A DNA stretch of 64,000 nucleotides from Aldrovandia affinis (GCA_029706075.1 JAINUG010000177.1:1306001-1370000); one strand, 5' to 3'; positions 48,972 to 60,209 are shown, counted from the first letter of the stretch. Program-made: numbers and translations. The notes: generated by a model not told the origin, from the sequence alone.

Positions 48972-49361
48972 GTCAACTGTGTTACTCCTGTCAACTGTGT
49001 TACTTTGTCTGTCAACTGTGTTACGTGTGGTTTTTTGTGTCATAAATCTTTTAAATGTTGGCTAAATTGTAACAAAAATGATGGGGGATATCTCTAGAGA
49101 GGGAAGTCTTACATAAGGATGGTGAATAACTCTAAATTCAGTGTAATGTGGATTTATGTTGAAAAATATTCATCCTTCATGATAGCATCCCACAGAATGT
49201 CCATTATGAAGCTCAAAATTCATATTTTCAAATTAGTTAGACAGACAACCTCAAAACCCCTGGTGAATAGACTCAAAAACTTTCAAACAAATGTTTTATC
49301 AAATGTGTAGTACTTCATTCATGTTTTATATGACACAACATTTGTCTGTAACACAGTTGAC
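48972..49361 (+). promoter_or_regulatory. right cluster of GTCAACTGTGTTAC repeats
   Basis: Exact 14-mers at 48972-48985, 48990-49003 and 49011-49024 in direct orientation, spaced 18 and 21 bp start to start. One inverted copy lies at 49348-49361. Together with the left cluster they frame the coding region. Confidence 0.85.
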
Positions 49362-49518
49362 AAAATAATGAATCAAATGTTTATTTTCATTAAAATATTT
49401 AAAAAGTCATTAGAGCTTAAGCTTGGCAATTAATGAATTTAGCACATTAAGGGGGTATATTATGGAAACAACTAGATTATTTATCAATAAAGAACACTGA
49501 TTTCTTCACTTTTTGGTT

Positions 49519-49552
49519 GATATGAAATGTACCCCTAATTATAGAATGACTC
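49519..49552 (-). repeat. right terminal inverted repeat
   Basis: Complement of 46537-46570 at 31 of 34 positions, followed directly by ATCT. Confidence 0.9.
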
Positions 49553-49556
49553 ATCT

Positions 49557-50065
49557 ATCCGTGTATTTCTGTGTGGTCTTTTATGATTCTCCCCAGCTGT
49601 CTTCACTGCTGGATAAAGTTTGACGTCCTCTTTGCCCATGTCAGGTGCTACTGATGTGAGGTTTGGTATGTGGCAAACACGCCCGATCGGATTTCGACTG
49701 CGTGACATGCACAAACATAGACGCAGACACCAGGCAGCTTCTGTGGGCGACCCTCCTGACCCAGAGCCAGAGTGTGACCGGGTTGGCTCCACTGCATTCT
49801 TCCCATCTGCCCCTGCGCTATGGGCTAATGGGAAACAGGAGAAGCTCAGGCAGAAGTTATGTTTGCCAGGGAGTTTTAATGATCGTTTGTTTTTTCCTCC
49901 ATTATTCCTACAGATCCCTACAGATGTGACGGGCGTTTCCATGACAGCGAGCAGCAACATTGTTTGGAAAGCACATTTCGCATCCTTCCACGTGTGACGG
50001 CCTGTCAGTTCTGTTCGTTTCTGGCTCCATCATTCCTAGATAGTCGATTGCATAATTTCCTGTTC
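49557..50065. other. unique non-coding sequence
   Basis: Nothing recognised; open frames in both strands lack known domains. Confidence 0.4.
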
Positions 50066-50350
50066 TGTGTGTGTGTGTGTGTGTGTGTATGTGTGTGTGA
50101 CTGTGTGTATCTGTGTGAGTGCGTGTGTGTGTGTATGGGTGTGCGTGACTGTGTGAGTGCATGTGTGTGTTTATGTGTGTGTGTGAGAGTATGTGTGTGT
50201 GTGTGTGTGAGTGCGTGTGTGACTGTGTGTGTGTGTGACTGTGTGAGTGCGTGTGTGTGGGTGTGTGTGACTGTGTGAGTGTGTGTGTGTGTGAAACTGT
50301 GTGAGTGTGTGAGTGCGTGTCTGTGTGAGTGCGTGTGTGTGTGTGACTGT
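50066..50350. repeat. GT microsatellite with GTGACT and GTGAGTGC islands
   Basis: GT tracts separated by islands TGTGTGACTGTGTG and GTGAGTGCGTGTG recurring at intervals of 20-50 bp. Compound repeat; the encoded Cys-Val or His-Thr frames are artefacts. Confidence 0.95.
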
Positions 50351-51828
50351 TTTTCATTAGTCAGTGCTCGCTCTCTTTCAATTCACACACCTTTGTTAAA
50401 CGAACACAGCTCACGCTTTTAGCGCTCTGTGTTAACCGACGATACAAGAGAGATGGGTTTCGTGTTTCCACGGCTAGCCCACGGTACGCCAGCGTTGACA
50501 CAGCCATTTTATTTTTAGTCCTCGGCAGTGAGACAATCAATTACCATTTCTCTCCGCAGCTTTAAATAGCAACTCAGCAGCCAATCTAATCTTTCGTCTA
50601 CCGGAGCTTCCTTTCCCAATGGCTCCAGATTCCCCCGGATTTAACTGGAACAGACACTTCATCCCTGCATGCGTTTAGCGCCCGGAATCCAGCAGGCGGG
50701 CGAAGCTGCTGCACTCCCTGGGAAAGGCAGGACCATCGAACCCCTCTGCTCGGAGCCGCGATTTACATGTTTTTCCCCCGGTCGACTCAAAACAGGGGCC
50801 TCAAAGGAGGGCATGCTTCCTTTTGATTTGGTTTCTCAGAATGAAACAGAATCCGGCAGAGGATGACCTTGGAGGACTACCTCAGGCAACAGCTCTTCTT
50901 CTTGCATTGATTTTTCATTTCGTCGGAGTGTTACTCGGTTCCTACCCGCGCGCTGCAGGGCTCAGTCAAGGTCAGGGATGAATCCTATTTGCTCTTTATA
51001 GCTGTACAAGGTATTCTAAAAATAGGAAAATGGGTTTATTTTCCGACACTCGTTTTTTTGCAAGCTCAGCAGATTGACTGTATTTTTGTGTTCGTTCTCA
51101 ATAGTTCATTTCAATATATTCCGTTCAACTATTTTTTCGATTAAAAAACAAACAACCACAAATCTCGGTGCACAGTGAACAGATGCGGTGAAAAGGTTGT
51201 TCTCTTAAATGCACCGCTCCTGAGCCACTCAGGGTAACGGGTCGTGGCAGGTAACAGGTCACTTCTATAAACTGAACACTTGACAACTGCCCTGACACCA
51301 GAGACAGCACACCACACTCTTCCGAATTCTGGTGCTACTGACGTGCGACCCCCGCCCCCCCCCTCCCCCCCAAAAAAGCAATTTCAGATATCAAAGGAAG
51401 CTTTTACAGGAGGCTTTGAACCACTTTCATTCATAATTCTACTGCAACATTTGCATTCTGTGAAGAACCTGTGAGTCACGGTAGGAACGAGAAAGTCCAT
51501 TGAAATCCGATGACAACAAAGGTGATGCCAGTGAGTGTCAGACAGGGCCCTCAGTAAGGGAGGATTACTGAGCCACGGAGAACAAAGCAGGTCAAATGTG
51601 GACCATTACTGGGAGCTACAGTACGTTATTGGAACCTTTTGATATGCGTCCATCTGTCAAAATCCATACTGCAACTCAAGGACAGTTTCCTACATTGCTA
51701 AACCTAGCATGTCTGGCATGCTGCAGCTACATTTTTACATAGAAAAAATCTGCAACTAGTCAAACATATTCCAGCTCAATTAAAAAGTACTGCCCTACAT
51801 GGGTCAGCTCTATCAACTTATTAAGACT
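50351..51828. other. unique non-coding sequence
   Basis: No gene recognised. C-run patch near 51349-51370. Confidence 0.4.
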
Positions 51829-51830
51829 TA

Positions 51831-52363
51831 CACTATATGGCCAAAAGTCAGTGGACACCCCTACTAATTATTGAGTTCAGGTGTTTCAGCCACACCCATT
51901 GCCAACAGCTGCATAAAATCCAGCACATAGCCACAGACAAACATTTAGAATTCAGAATGGTTCGTAAAGAGTTCAGTGACTTTAAACGCGGCACTGTCAT
52001 AGGATGCCACCTTTGCCACAAGTCACTTCATGAAATTTCTGCCCTACTGGATGTGCCCCTGCACAGAGCCCTGACCTCAACCCCATTGAACACCTTTGGG
52101 AGGAATTAGAACGCTGATTGCGAGCCAGGCCTTCTCATCCAGCATCAGTGCCTGACCTCACAGATGCTCTTTTGGCTGAATGGGCACAAATTCCCACAGA
52201 CACACTCCAAAATCATGTGGAGCCTTCCCAGAAGAGTGGCAGCTGTCATAGCTGCAAAGGGTGGTCCAACTCCATATTCATGCCCATCGTTTTAGAATGG
52301 GATGTCCAACAGGCTCATATAGGTGTGATGGTCAGGTGTCCACTGACTTTTGGCCATATAGTG
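51831..52363 (+). mobile_element. Tc1-like deletion derivative, 533 bp
   Basis: Starts CACTATATGGCCAAAAGTCA and ends with its complement (TGACTTTTGGCCATATAGTG), flanked by TA at 51829-51830 and 52364-52365. About 27 bp of near-perfect inverted repeat extends to GTGGACAC. This terminal type is widespread in fish Tc1 elements. The middle of the transposase is deleted, so the copy is non-autonomous. Confidence 0.93.
51958..52290 (+). pseudogene. Tc1 transposase, N and C ends joined by deletion
   Basis: The frame starts MVRKEFSDFKRGTVIGCHL, the N-terminal DNA-binding part, and continues to SLHEISALLDVP. Near 52060 it passes by deletion into the C-terminal part: TEP, then (in shifted frames) LNPIEHLWEELER-equivalent text and RARPSHPASVPDLTDALLAE, WAQIPTDTLQNHV. 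The catalytic centre with the first two aspartates is gone. A stop interrupts the C-terminal part. No activity is expected, but residual DNA-binding sequence could in principle be expressed. Confidence 0.85.
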
Positions 52364-52368
52364 TATTA

Positions 52369-52682
52369 CTTGCTGGGGGAAAAAACAACCTTAAGTCTTC
52401 TTAATTTAACTAGCAGCATCCACCCCAAATACAAACAATATAAAATGACTTAACTGGTGAATACAACTTAAACTACCCACACCAGACAAAACCATTTATC
52501 ACAGGTCAAATAAGCAACGGTGGCCCCTCCCTCACGTGGGACCAGACCAGCTGCAATGTGATTGGTATTCAGCTTACATCTTTGCATCCGATTGGCCAGG
52601 TGCGAGTATTAAAGAATATTCAAGTATTAAGGAATAGCATTATGGAGCTGCACAGATGTGCACAGTAAGGTATGCAATTATG
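52369..52682. other. unique AT-rich sequence
   Basis: CAAGTATTAAGGAATA-like words occur in near duplicate at 52606-52637. Nothing else recognised. Confidence 0.4.
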
Positions 52683-52874
52683 GAGACCCTTGATAAAGAT
52701 GAGCAAAAAAGGGCCAAAAAAGTGACACCTATCTTTTTAAGAATATATTTTCTCTGAACAATTGTATTAGTAAAAAATAATATAATTTTACCATTTTTTG
52801 AGCATACAACATAGCTCATAACCCATATTGTTTATTTTAAAGAGCCTTTTTTGCTCATCTTTATCAAGGGTCTC
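52683..52874. mobile_element. MITE-like hairpin element, 192 bp
   Basis: The left arm GAGACCCTTGATAAAGATGA, GCAAAAAAGGG (52683-52713) and the complement of the right arm (52844-52874) agree at 30 of 31 positions. The AT-rich loop is about 130 bp and non-coding. The near-perfect arms suggest a recent or selected hairpin. Words resemble the element at 15142-15315. Confidence 0.75.
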
Positions 52875-54057
52875 AATCATTTCAGACCTGACTGTGTGTG
52901 TGGGTCCATGGCTGGCTTGCTGCCTTTGATCAAATGCATGCCATGGAGACAGACGTTTTCTCTTCCTAACTGGTCCTGACAGCAAACAGCTGAGACCCAC
53001 AGATCTCTTCCTTCCTCGGCAGAGAATCGATGAAACGATACGCCATTCGTTTTCTGCTCGCCTCTTTCTGCACCCAAATGCACAGAGGTGAATTGCCATA
53101 ATTTCTTTTACTCTTTACACACAAAAAAATACAACTTAAATAACAATTGCTAGATGAACGTACAGAACATATTTTGCAATACTGAATGTCAAAATATGTT
53201 GATAATCTGTTCATGCAATCTGAAACGGTGGAGGTGAATATGTTTGCCCAATTTGCAGGTTTGTTTAGTGTCTGGTTCAATTTCTCTTTATAAATCACTG
53301 ATGGAATGTTTAATTAACTGGATTATCAAATTCCCCAGAGAATCCCAGGTTTTACTTGGCTCGGGTCGTTTGGGTCACGACAACCTCCTCTGTCATTCAA
53401 CACTGTTTCCTTTATCCATTATCTGTGCTGGCCCATGTGTAGGTTACACTGTATATATGCCTATACTTGTATAGATTGAAATCATTCAAAGTCAAATTGA
53501 AATCTTATGGCTGGAACATTGGGAAAAAATGCCTTTTTAACAATTAAATAGAACCAAACTATTTACCATACAGCCACCAGACTTAACACATACCTTCAGT
53601 TTATGCTCGTGTAGCCTGCTGTTGCTTTTTATACATTTGTGATAAAAAAATACTTTCTGATATATTTATTTCCTCTTCATATTTCGAAGAGATTGTGAGA
53701 TCCGTCAGAGTCAACCTTCTCATGTTTCCTGTTTACGTGTCCCCATCATAACAAAAGTCCTGCATGTGGTTGGTTTCACCAGCGATATGTAAACTCATTA
53801 CTGAGCCCTTAGATATGTTACACACATACTGTATATTAAAAGAGAATATCGATACATTAGCCTACTTGCATAGTTTTCATCGCAAAGTGCCAATCTTCGC
53901 TGGTTGTTGTTTTTTTCGTTTTTTATCCACAGGATGACAGTATTTCGTTTTTAGCCACGCCGCGACAGAAGTTGGATAATCTATTCAGCCCTAGTGACAG
54001 CACACGATCGAAGATGCACATTGTTATTATTTTCCTTTACCTCAGTCCTTCCCCTCT
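52875..54057. other. unique non-coding sequence
   Basis: No gene recognised. Confidence 0.4.
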
Positions 54058-54306
54058 CTCCATCCATCCACCTATCCATCCCTTCATCCAGCTGATGTCA
54101 AAAAAGCCGTACTACTGCATGGCTATTACAATACTTTGAATTATAATACTTTACCTAACCAAATATTCTAGATCTCTAAACACAAGTATAACTGCTAGGT
54201 CACCCTACTACATCATCTCTCTATCCATCAATCTCTTCATCCCTCCATCCAAGCCGATGGCGATGATAACATACTACTGCAATGCTATTATAATGGTCTG
54301 AATTTT
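54058..54306. repeat. diverged tandem duplication, ~163-bp period
   Basis: TCTCCATCCATCCACCTATC, CTTCATCCAGCTGATG and TACTACTGCATGGCTATTAC at 54056-54130 recur as TCTCTATCCATCAATCTCTT, CATCCAAGCCGATGG and TACTACTGCAATGCTATTAT at 54219-54293, same order and orientation. Confidence 0.75.
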
Positions 54307-57300
54307 AAACTAAAAGTATTATGAAAAAAAAAAAAAACTCTCTCCATACTGCCATTTCTAAGCTTTGAAAATTTGCTGGAGGCAAGCCAACTAAAGTCAA
54401 ACTTTCTGATCTAGTTCTCATTGTTATACATAGTGTGTAGAATATGATGTTAATTTGTGAGTGTTCTTTCGTAGTGAATACAGAAACAGCGAAGCCGGGT
54501 GGCAAGGGCAGCAGGAATATTTCTCCAGAATGATCCTTTACTTTAGCTGAAATGGCAGTGCTGTCTCAAACCCAGAGGTTGTTCAAATAACTCTGTACAA
54601 CACATTTGAGCACTTACTATATCACAGTTGCACTGTACAATCAGATTCCCCTCAAAATGATTATCCAATTCTTGTTTAAATTATTTTCCAACACAGTACA
54701 TTGAACATGTTGGAGTAGGATTGTTTCATAACTGTTGCAAATGTCAAGAAATATTGACTATAAAGTCAAGAAATATAGTTCACAGCTGTCATACCATGGT
54801 TGTCCTTCTTGCTTGTCTCCACATAGTTGATATCAAGAGGTTTATGCACTACTGTTGATTACTTTGGTTTGCGTGCACTGGAATTAATCAGAGCCTTTGT
54901 TTTGTCTTTAACTGACAAACAATTAAAATGTACAATTATGGAAACGTTCCAAGCCACTCCAGGGCTCAGGTGTGACATCACACATCATAAAAATGAATTT
55001 AGCTTCCGAATTAATGGCCGTGGACAGTGGCTGACTTTAACAGCGTTTGTCATAATAATTACCGTTGCTTGTTCCCATTAAGGTGGTTGTCATGTGCGGT
55101 AATTGAGGATAAAGGCTCCGCTTTTAACGTTGACAAATGCCGTTTGGCACAATTACAGCTCCTGTGCTCCTCGGCGAGAGACAGAGACATGCTCTCACAG
55201 TGAGGCACCGGTACAGGCCTTTCTCAACGCACACAGGCCAGGACGGCGCAAAGCTCCAGTGCAGAATTCGCTGACGGACAATGACGTTACCCGTCGGAGC
55301 TGTTACCAGAGCTTAATTGGCTTCCTGTAGAAACTGCCTGTAAAAACAGAACCGCTCTATAACTAGGCCCCTCTCTTTTCGGGAAGGCGTGCCAACTCCG
55401 TTGCCAGGGCGATGGGCTTGACTGCCCGTTCGGACGGCACCGATTACGGAAGGCCAAAACGGAGAGGCTAAAAATAAAGGACTTCTGGGGCTCCTTATGT
55501 CGCTAGAGCCTGCCTCTGGCCTAACCGGTCTGTCCGTGGACCCAGCGCTGGAGATGTAATCACACTCCTGGCTGTGTGTGTGTGTGGGGGGGCAGGACCA
55601 GCGGGGAGGGCCTTGGATAGGGTCCTAAAACATTTGGGATGAGCCTGCTACATATGTGTGGCCATATGGCCCCCGTGTGTTGTGTCCAGTTTGTAGGACA
55701 GAGAGCAATGTCAATCTGCCGCTGGAGGAGTCAAACAAACCAGACAAACAGAGAGAGGGCCGCTGAAGAAGACGGAATCGGAGAGTTGCGTTCCTTTCCC
55801 TTCGGTTCTGATTGTATAATTAAGGAAACGATGATTAATAGGGACATTACCATATGTCTACTTGACGGCACAATTGCAATTTAATCCTCTCTCGTTAAAT
55901 CGGCATTGCACTGAAACGCTTCAGGAAAATAGTTTTGACAATATTTCAGTCTTGTGCGTACAATGCGATTCTTTTGCTTTTGACCCGATACAGGCGGCAG
56001 AAGTTTCCTGGAGAAAGATCTGCTGGCGCTATCGTATCCAATAGCAACAAGTGAAAGAGCATCTCTTTTGTCATTTGAAAGCAGGCACTAATGTGGCATT
56101 TTTTTTACCCTGGGGATTTGATAACATTATGTTGCCATAGCTAGTTTTTGCTCATTTCTTTCCACAAAGATTTACTGTTTCGGATCTGTGAAGTGCGCAG
56201 GAGGACGGTATGGTAGCACAGCGCATTAGAAAGTTTGATTCTAACCCCCGCGGCAACTCCCACATCACACGCTTCCTCAGTCCACTGCAGGTGCTCCAAA
56301 ATCCAAATCCGAGGGAAACCAAGAAAAGCGTTTTTCACACAATATCAGGAAGACGTAGGCCCAAGGATGAAGGAGCAAAGAGAAAGGGAGAGATTCAGGA
56401 CTAGTTGTGTGGTGAGAAAACTCAAGTTGGGTAAACTGTAAAGCTATGGAAGAGGCAGTGTACAGTTTTGGATTGTCTGAGGGGGAGGAGAGGAGTAGGC
56501 GAGTCAATACTCTTTCCCTTATTCTTTCAGCTTGCTTTTTTTCCGCCCAATAAAGCTAAAGAGCAGTCCGATCAATCTGATCTGAACCTGAGGCACAGCG
56601 CCTACTAACACACAAAAAAGAAAAAGAATAAATGAATAAATGAATGTGAATGAATTAACCAATCAATCAAAACTGAATTAATATAGCACTTTTCACAGCT
56701 AATATTGTCAGAGGGCTGAGATGTTCTCGGACACTTCACATAAATTGGGCACTCGACTCAAAGCACATCTCTGATGCATAGTGGCCAAAAATACAGTGTG
56801 CACATACAACAGGTAATTGACAGGGTAGGGGGCGAGGGAAGGGGCTTTGCACATTTAACAAAGATCTAGTGCCACGGGGACAAGAGATGCCAGACTGAGG
56901 CCTTCGGGCACCGGTGGTGCGAAGGATATGGAGAAGCATTAATTGATGCGCCGTATAAGCAATATTCATTTCTGTTACCATCACTGGATGAATCTCAGCC
57001 CCATTCAGGCGCTTATCCGGAAGGGTTACGATCGGTTAGCTCGCCTATCATTAGCAGTTAGCAATGTCCCACATGCCCGTCACTAGATTATAATGTTCCT
57101 GGGTGACAAAAATAACTCTGTCAAATCCCCACTGTAATTGGTGGGTCTGGTGGTCCCGTCTGGGCCGTTGGTAACAGTGTTATTTTCGTACGGCGCGGGA
57201 GGGCCTGGTCTCTGTGTGCCAGTCACCCCCCCGGAGTCAGACTGCATGGAGCGCAGGGCTTAAAAACCGAACCTAAAAACACGATGCGGCAATACCCGCG

Positions 57301-58016
57301 TGGATGGATAGATTCCATAACTTAATCGGAAGGATAGATATTGGCGAGGAAAAAAAACAGAGGCGTGAAAAATTGGCGCGTCAAGCATATTTGATTTAGC
57401 GAGGCTTCTGCATATGCATGCGCCCGGCCGATCGATGCGGCGCCTTCCGCCCCAGCTTGGCTGACGCTCTCTCAACTTTCTCCATAATTCTGCAGTTTTT
57501 GCAAAGAGCAAACTGAGCGTGCGCAAAGGAAGAGTGTGTGTGGGGCAGGGGCGGGGGGAAGGGGAAGGGTGCACCAAAAAAGAAAGCGAGCGCTGATTAA
57601 TTTCCCTCAGCCCATTCCCCTCCGCCCTAATAATACAGATCCTCTCCTGATTGTGTTTCGGGTGAATCACGGCCCCTGGCAGCGACGTTAATAAATAGTT
57701 TCCATTTTTCTCCGATGAGAGGTGCCTCTGTGCGTCCGTGTGCCCGTCTCCTTCCGCCCCCCAAGAGGGTAGCGGGAAATTCAGTTAAGCGCAGTGATTT
57801 ATAGAGTGCGACATGCCGGTGACGGGGGAATTAGCGTGAATTCATGGGAGGAGGGGGTGCGGAGGTCCACTAGTCAGCAGCTCCCGGAGAATGAGAGAAA
57901 ATGCCGGAACGCGGAGACAAGCTAAACACGTTTTACTGACAGCATGAGGCAAAAGGGCTCACGATTGACCTCCATTTAAGCATGTGAGCGATGCAAGATT
58001 ATGCACGTCGGGCAAG
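54307..58016. other. 3.7 kb of unique sequence, candidate regulatory DNA
   Basis: No exon recognised. The part at 54870-55085 is non-repetitive and dense in homeodomain-like ATTAAT/TAATTA and CATCATAAAAATGAATTTAG words. 55360-55560 and 57180-57480 are richer in CpG. A GTGTG patch lies at 55577-55590. G-rich text at 57540-57570. None of this proves function. Confidence 0.35.
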
Positions 58017-58822
58017 TGAGAATGAAATAAAAATGCCTATTACTGAATCCAGTAGCCTTAACAGTGAAATGCCCTGGTTTAAAGTCCAGCGCTCTGAATA
58101 CTGAACACAAGTGGTATTTATGTAAAAAACCCTCACTTATCCTCCATGTAAAATATATTTTATTGGATTTAATTGAATAATTATTACACAGGATGCCAAT
58201 TATCAATTACATCGCCGAATTCTTTGACCAGAACAATCTGGTGGATCAACCTTCATCAAAATATACAACATAGAATTCAATTAAAATTAAAAGCTGGCTT
58301 AGACAATGACAAAATACTCAACATCCAATCTACAGACAGAGGTTCAACTACCTTAACAAATACTAAATCCTAGACATGAAAATGACATGTATCAGGAAAG
58401 AAAATTCTACCAAACCAATCTAGTCTCTCCCAACACATACAGCCAGGAACAAAGTAAAAATAAGCACCAAAGTCTGAAATCCGTAGACCGCAAGAACTCC
58501 ACTCCAGCGACTAGTTTGAAATCCTAGTTTGAAATCCTACTTTAAAAACTAGGATTAGAATGGGAAATATAAATGAAAATAAACTATAGAAAAATGATGC
58601 CGTAGACCAAAGTAGTGAAATAAAATGCCCACACTTTAAGGGTTCCCCTAAATCCCCCCTTCTTATGAGCCTGCATAACTCATTTATGATTAGGCGAGGA
58701 AACTGGTCTGTACCTCGATTTCTATTTTGGGTCACTTAACAACGCAATACATATTTTCAAGTTTATTATTGAAATAATCCTCTCATAATGAGTATTGTGG
58801 TGACACCATACATTGCTACATT
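58017..58822 (+). repeat. ~800-bp dispersed repeat, copy 2
   Basis: Collinear with 30530-31362: TGAATCCAGTAGCCTTAACA, CTGAACACAAGTGGTATTT, CCTTCATCAAAATATACAAC, GGTTCAACTACCTTAACAAA, TATTTTGGGTCACTTAAC, CATATTTTCAAG and GTGGTGACACCATACATTGC. Copy 2 has an extra segment around 58285-58325 and differs in the middle. A second-family SINE follows within 7 bp of its right edge. Confidence 0.7.
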
Positions 58823-58828
58823 GCTGGG

Positions 58829-59060
58829 CGGCTGTGTAGTGTAATGGTTAGGGTGCTGGGCTTGTAACTCAGAGGTTGCCGGTTCGATTCCCAGGTGGGG
58901 CCACTGCCGTTGTACCCTTAAACAAGGTACTTAACCTGAATTGCTTCAGTAAAAACATCCAGCTGTATAAATGGATTGTATGTAAAGAAATGTCAATTGT
59001 GTAAGTCGCTCTGGATAAGAGCGTCTGCTAAATGCCTAAAATGTAAATGTAAATGTAAAA
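58829..59060 (+). mobile_element. tRNA-derived SINE, second family, full length
   Basis: Head GTGTAGTGTAATGGTTAGGG and GGTTGCCGGTTCGATTCCC with an intact B box. The body is the same as at 32477-32701. The tail is GTAAGTCGCTCTGGATAAGA, GCGTCTGCTAAATGCC and TGTAAA repeats. The hairpin at 59007-59023 is perfect: CGCTCT, GGATA, AGAGCG. It is the least worn copy of this family in the window. Confidence 0.95.
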
Positions 59061-59299
59061 TGCTATGTTAGGCTTTGGGGAAAACAGTTTGGATTATACG
59101 GAGATGTTGGTTTGCGACTCTGTGACGAGGCCAATCGTGATGCGTGGACCTACATTTTCTCTAGTGTGCCCTGAAATACATACATTCCAGAATATTGCTC
59201 ATGGATAGAATAAAACATTGTAACTATGAGGTGTAGAAGCATATCCAATGTGGGCTAGAGCATGGTTTTAGCAATCTGGTCACCCTCTTATCAGACGCT

Positions 59300-59300
<1 letters not shown>

Positions 59301-59343
<43 letters not shown>
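59301..59343. repeat. CA microsatellite
   Basis: About 21 CA units. Confidence 0.96.
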
Positions 59344-59345
<2 letters not shown>

Positions 59346-60098
59346 CATTCACACATAAAGGGCTATTAAGAGTCCCCCCCCGGTACTTGCCCTCCAGTTA
59401 TCCTGAAAGCTGTTCCCCTGTGTTTACCTAATAGCCTTAACTGGGTTTGGCTTTGAAGTCACTTAGACTGCTGAGCCAGAACAGGCCAGAACCATAAAAT
59501 TCATAGAGCCATCCCTGACATGTGTTTCTAGGGCACAAAGACAATAGACGCATGCACTGTTTCATAGGCCTGTACATTCAGGTTGCTGAAACCAGAACAC
59601 CCATGACATGCACGACCCATGCCCACAAGAGCTGTGCCCTTTGCCTGTCACCTGGTCTGAAATTGACAGACACTTTCTAAGGAGAAGGGCACTTAAATGC
59701 ACCATCCCACGGTCGCCCACTGGATTCTCTCTAGGCTATTAATTACACGCCAATGAGTGCTACTTGACTGGTGAGCATGGGGCGTACTTCGCTGTGGAGG
59801 AATCCCATTCCCAGAAGGCCATGCTCCCTGCTTTCAGCCACACGATGCGAAACGGGAAAATCAAACCCTTCATTTATGTAACGCGGTGGATTCTGACTTC
59901 CTCCCGTTCTTTGACTGTCAGTGCTCCTGCCGACACACGGGCAAAACACAGACACACGTCAGACTCTCTGTAATCACCCGGCTTAATGCTCTGTGCTAAA
60001 ACCGCCTGGTGAGACAAAACGAGACAGATGTTTCTTTTACACAGTGTGGCTCCCATTCCCCTCAGAACAATGCAGTTTATTTATACGATAATGTATTT
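59344..60098. other. unique non-coding sequence
   Basis: Nothing recognised. Confidence 0.4.
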
Positions 60099-60158
60099 TA
60101 CACACACCCACGCATGCGCACGCACACACACACACGCACACGCACGCACGCATGCACG

Positions 60159-60209
<51 letters not shown>

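Larger units (their letters stand above)
46537..49552 (+). mobile_element. 3.0-kb DNA transposon of uncertain superfamily
   Basis: The ends form a 34-bp inverted repeat beginning GGGTCATTCTATAATTAGGG (left) and, complemented, GAGTCATTCTATAATTAGGG (right), 31 of 34 identical. ATCT lies directly outside each end (46533-46536, 49553-49556), suggesting a 4-bp target duplication. Inside are seven exact copies and one variant of GTCAACTGTGTTAC, a broken transposase-like gene, a polyadenylation signal and a minisatellite. The well-kept ends but broken frame suggest a non-autonomous copy. A 4-bp duplication fits several superfamilies (for example Sola or Ginger types); assignment is open. Confidence 0.88.

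Noticed and set aside
46916..49361. CRISPR array from the repeated 14-mers
   Set aside because: Repeats are too short, spacers are irregular, copies occur in both orientations and lie inside a transposon in a vertebrate-like genome.
49535..49997. Opposed 125-141 codon frames after the 3-kb element
   Set aside because: Partly overlap the transposon end, lie on both strands, and show no recognised domain.
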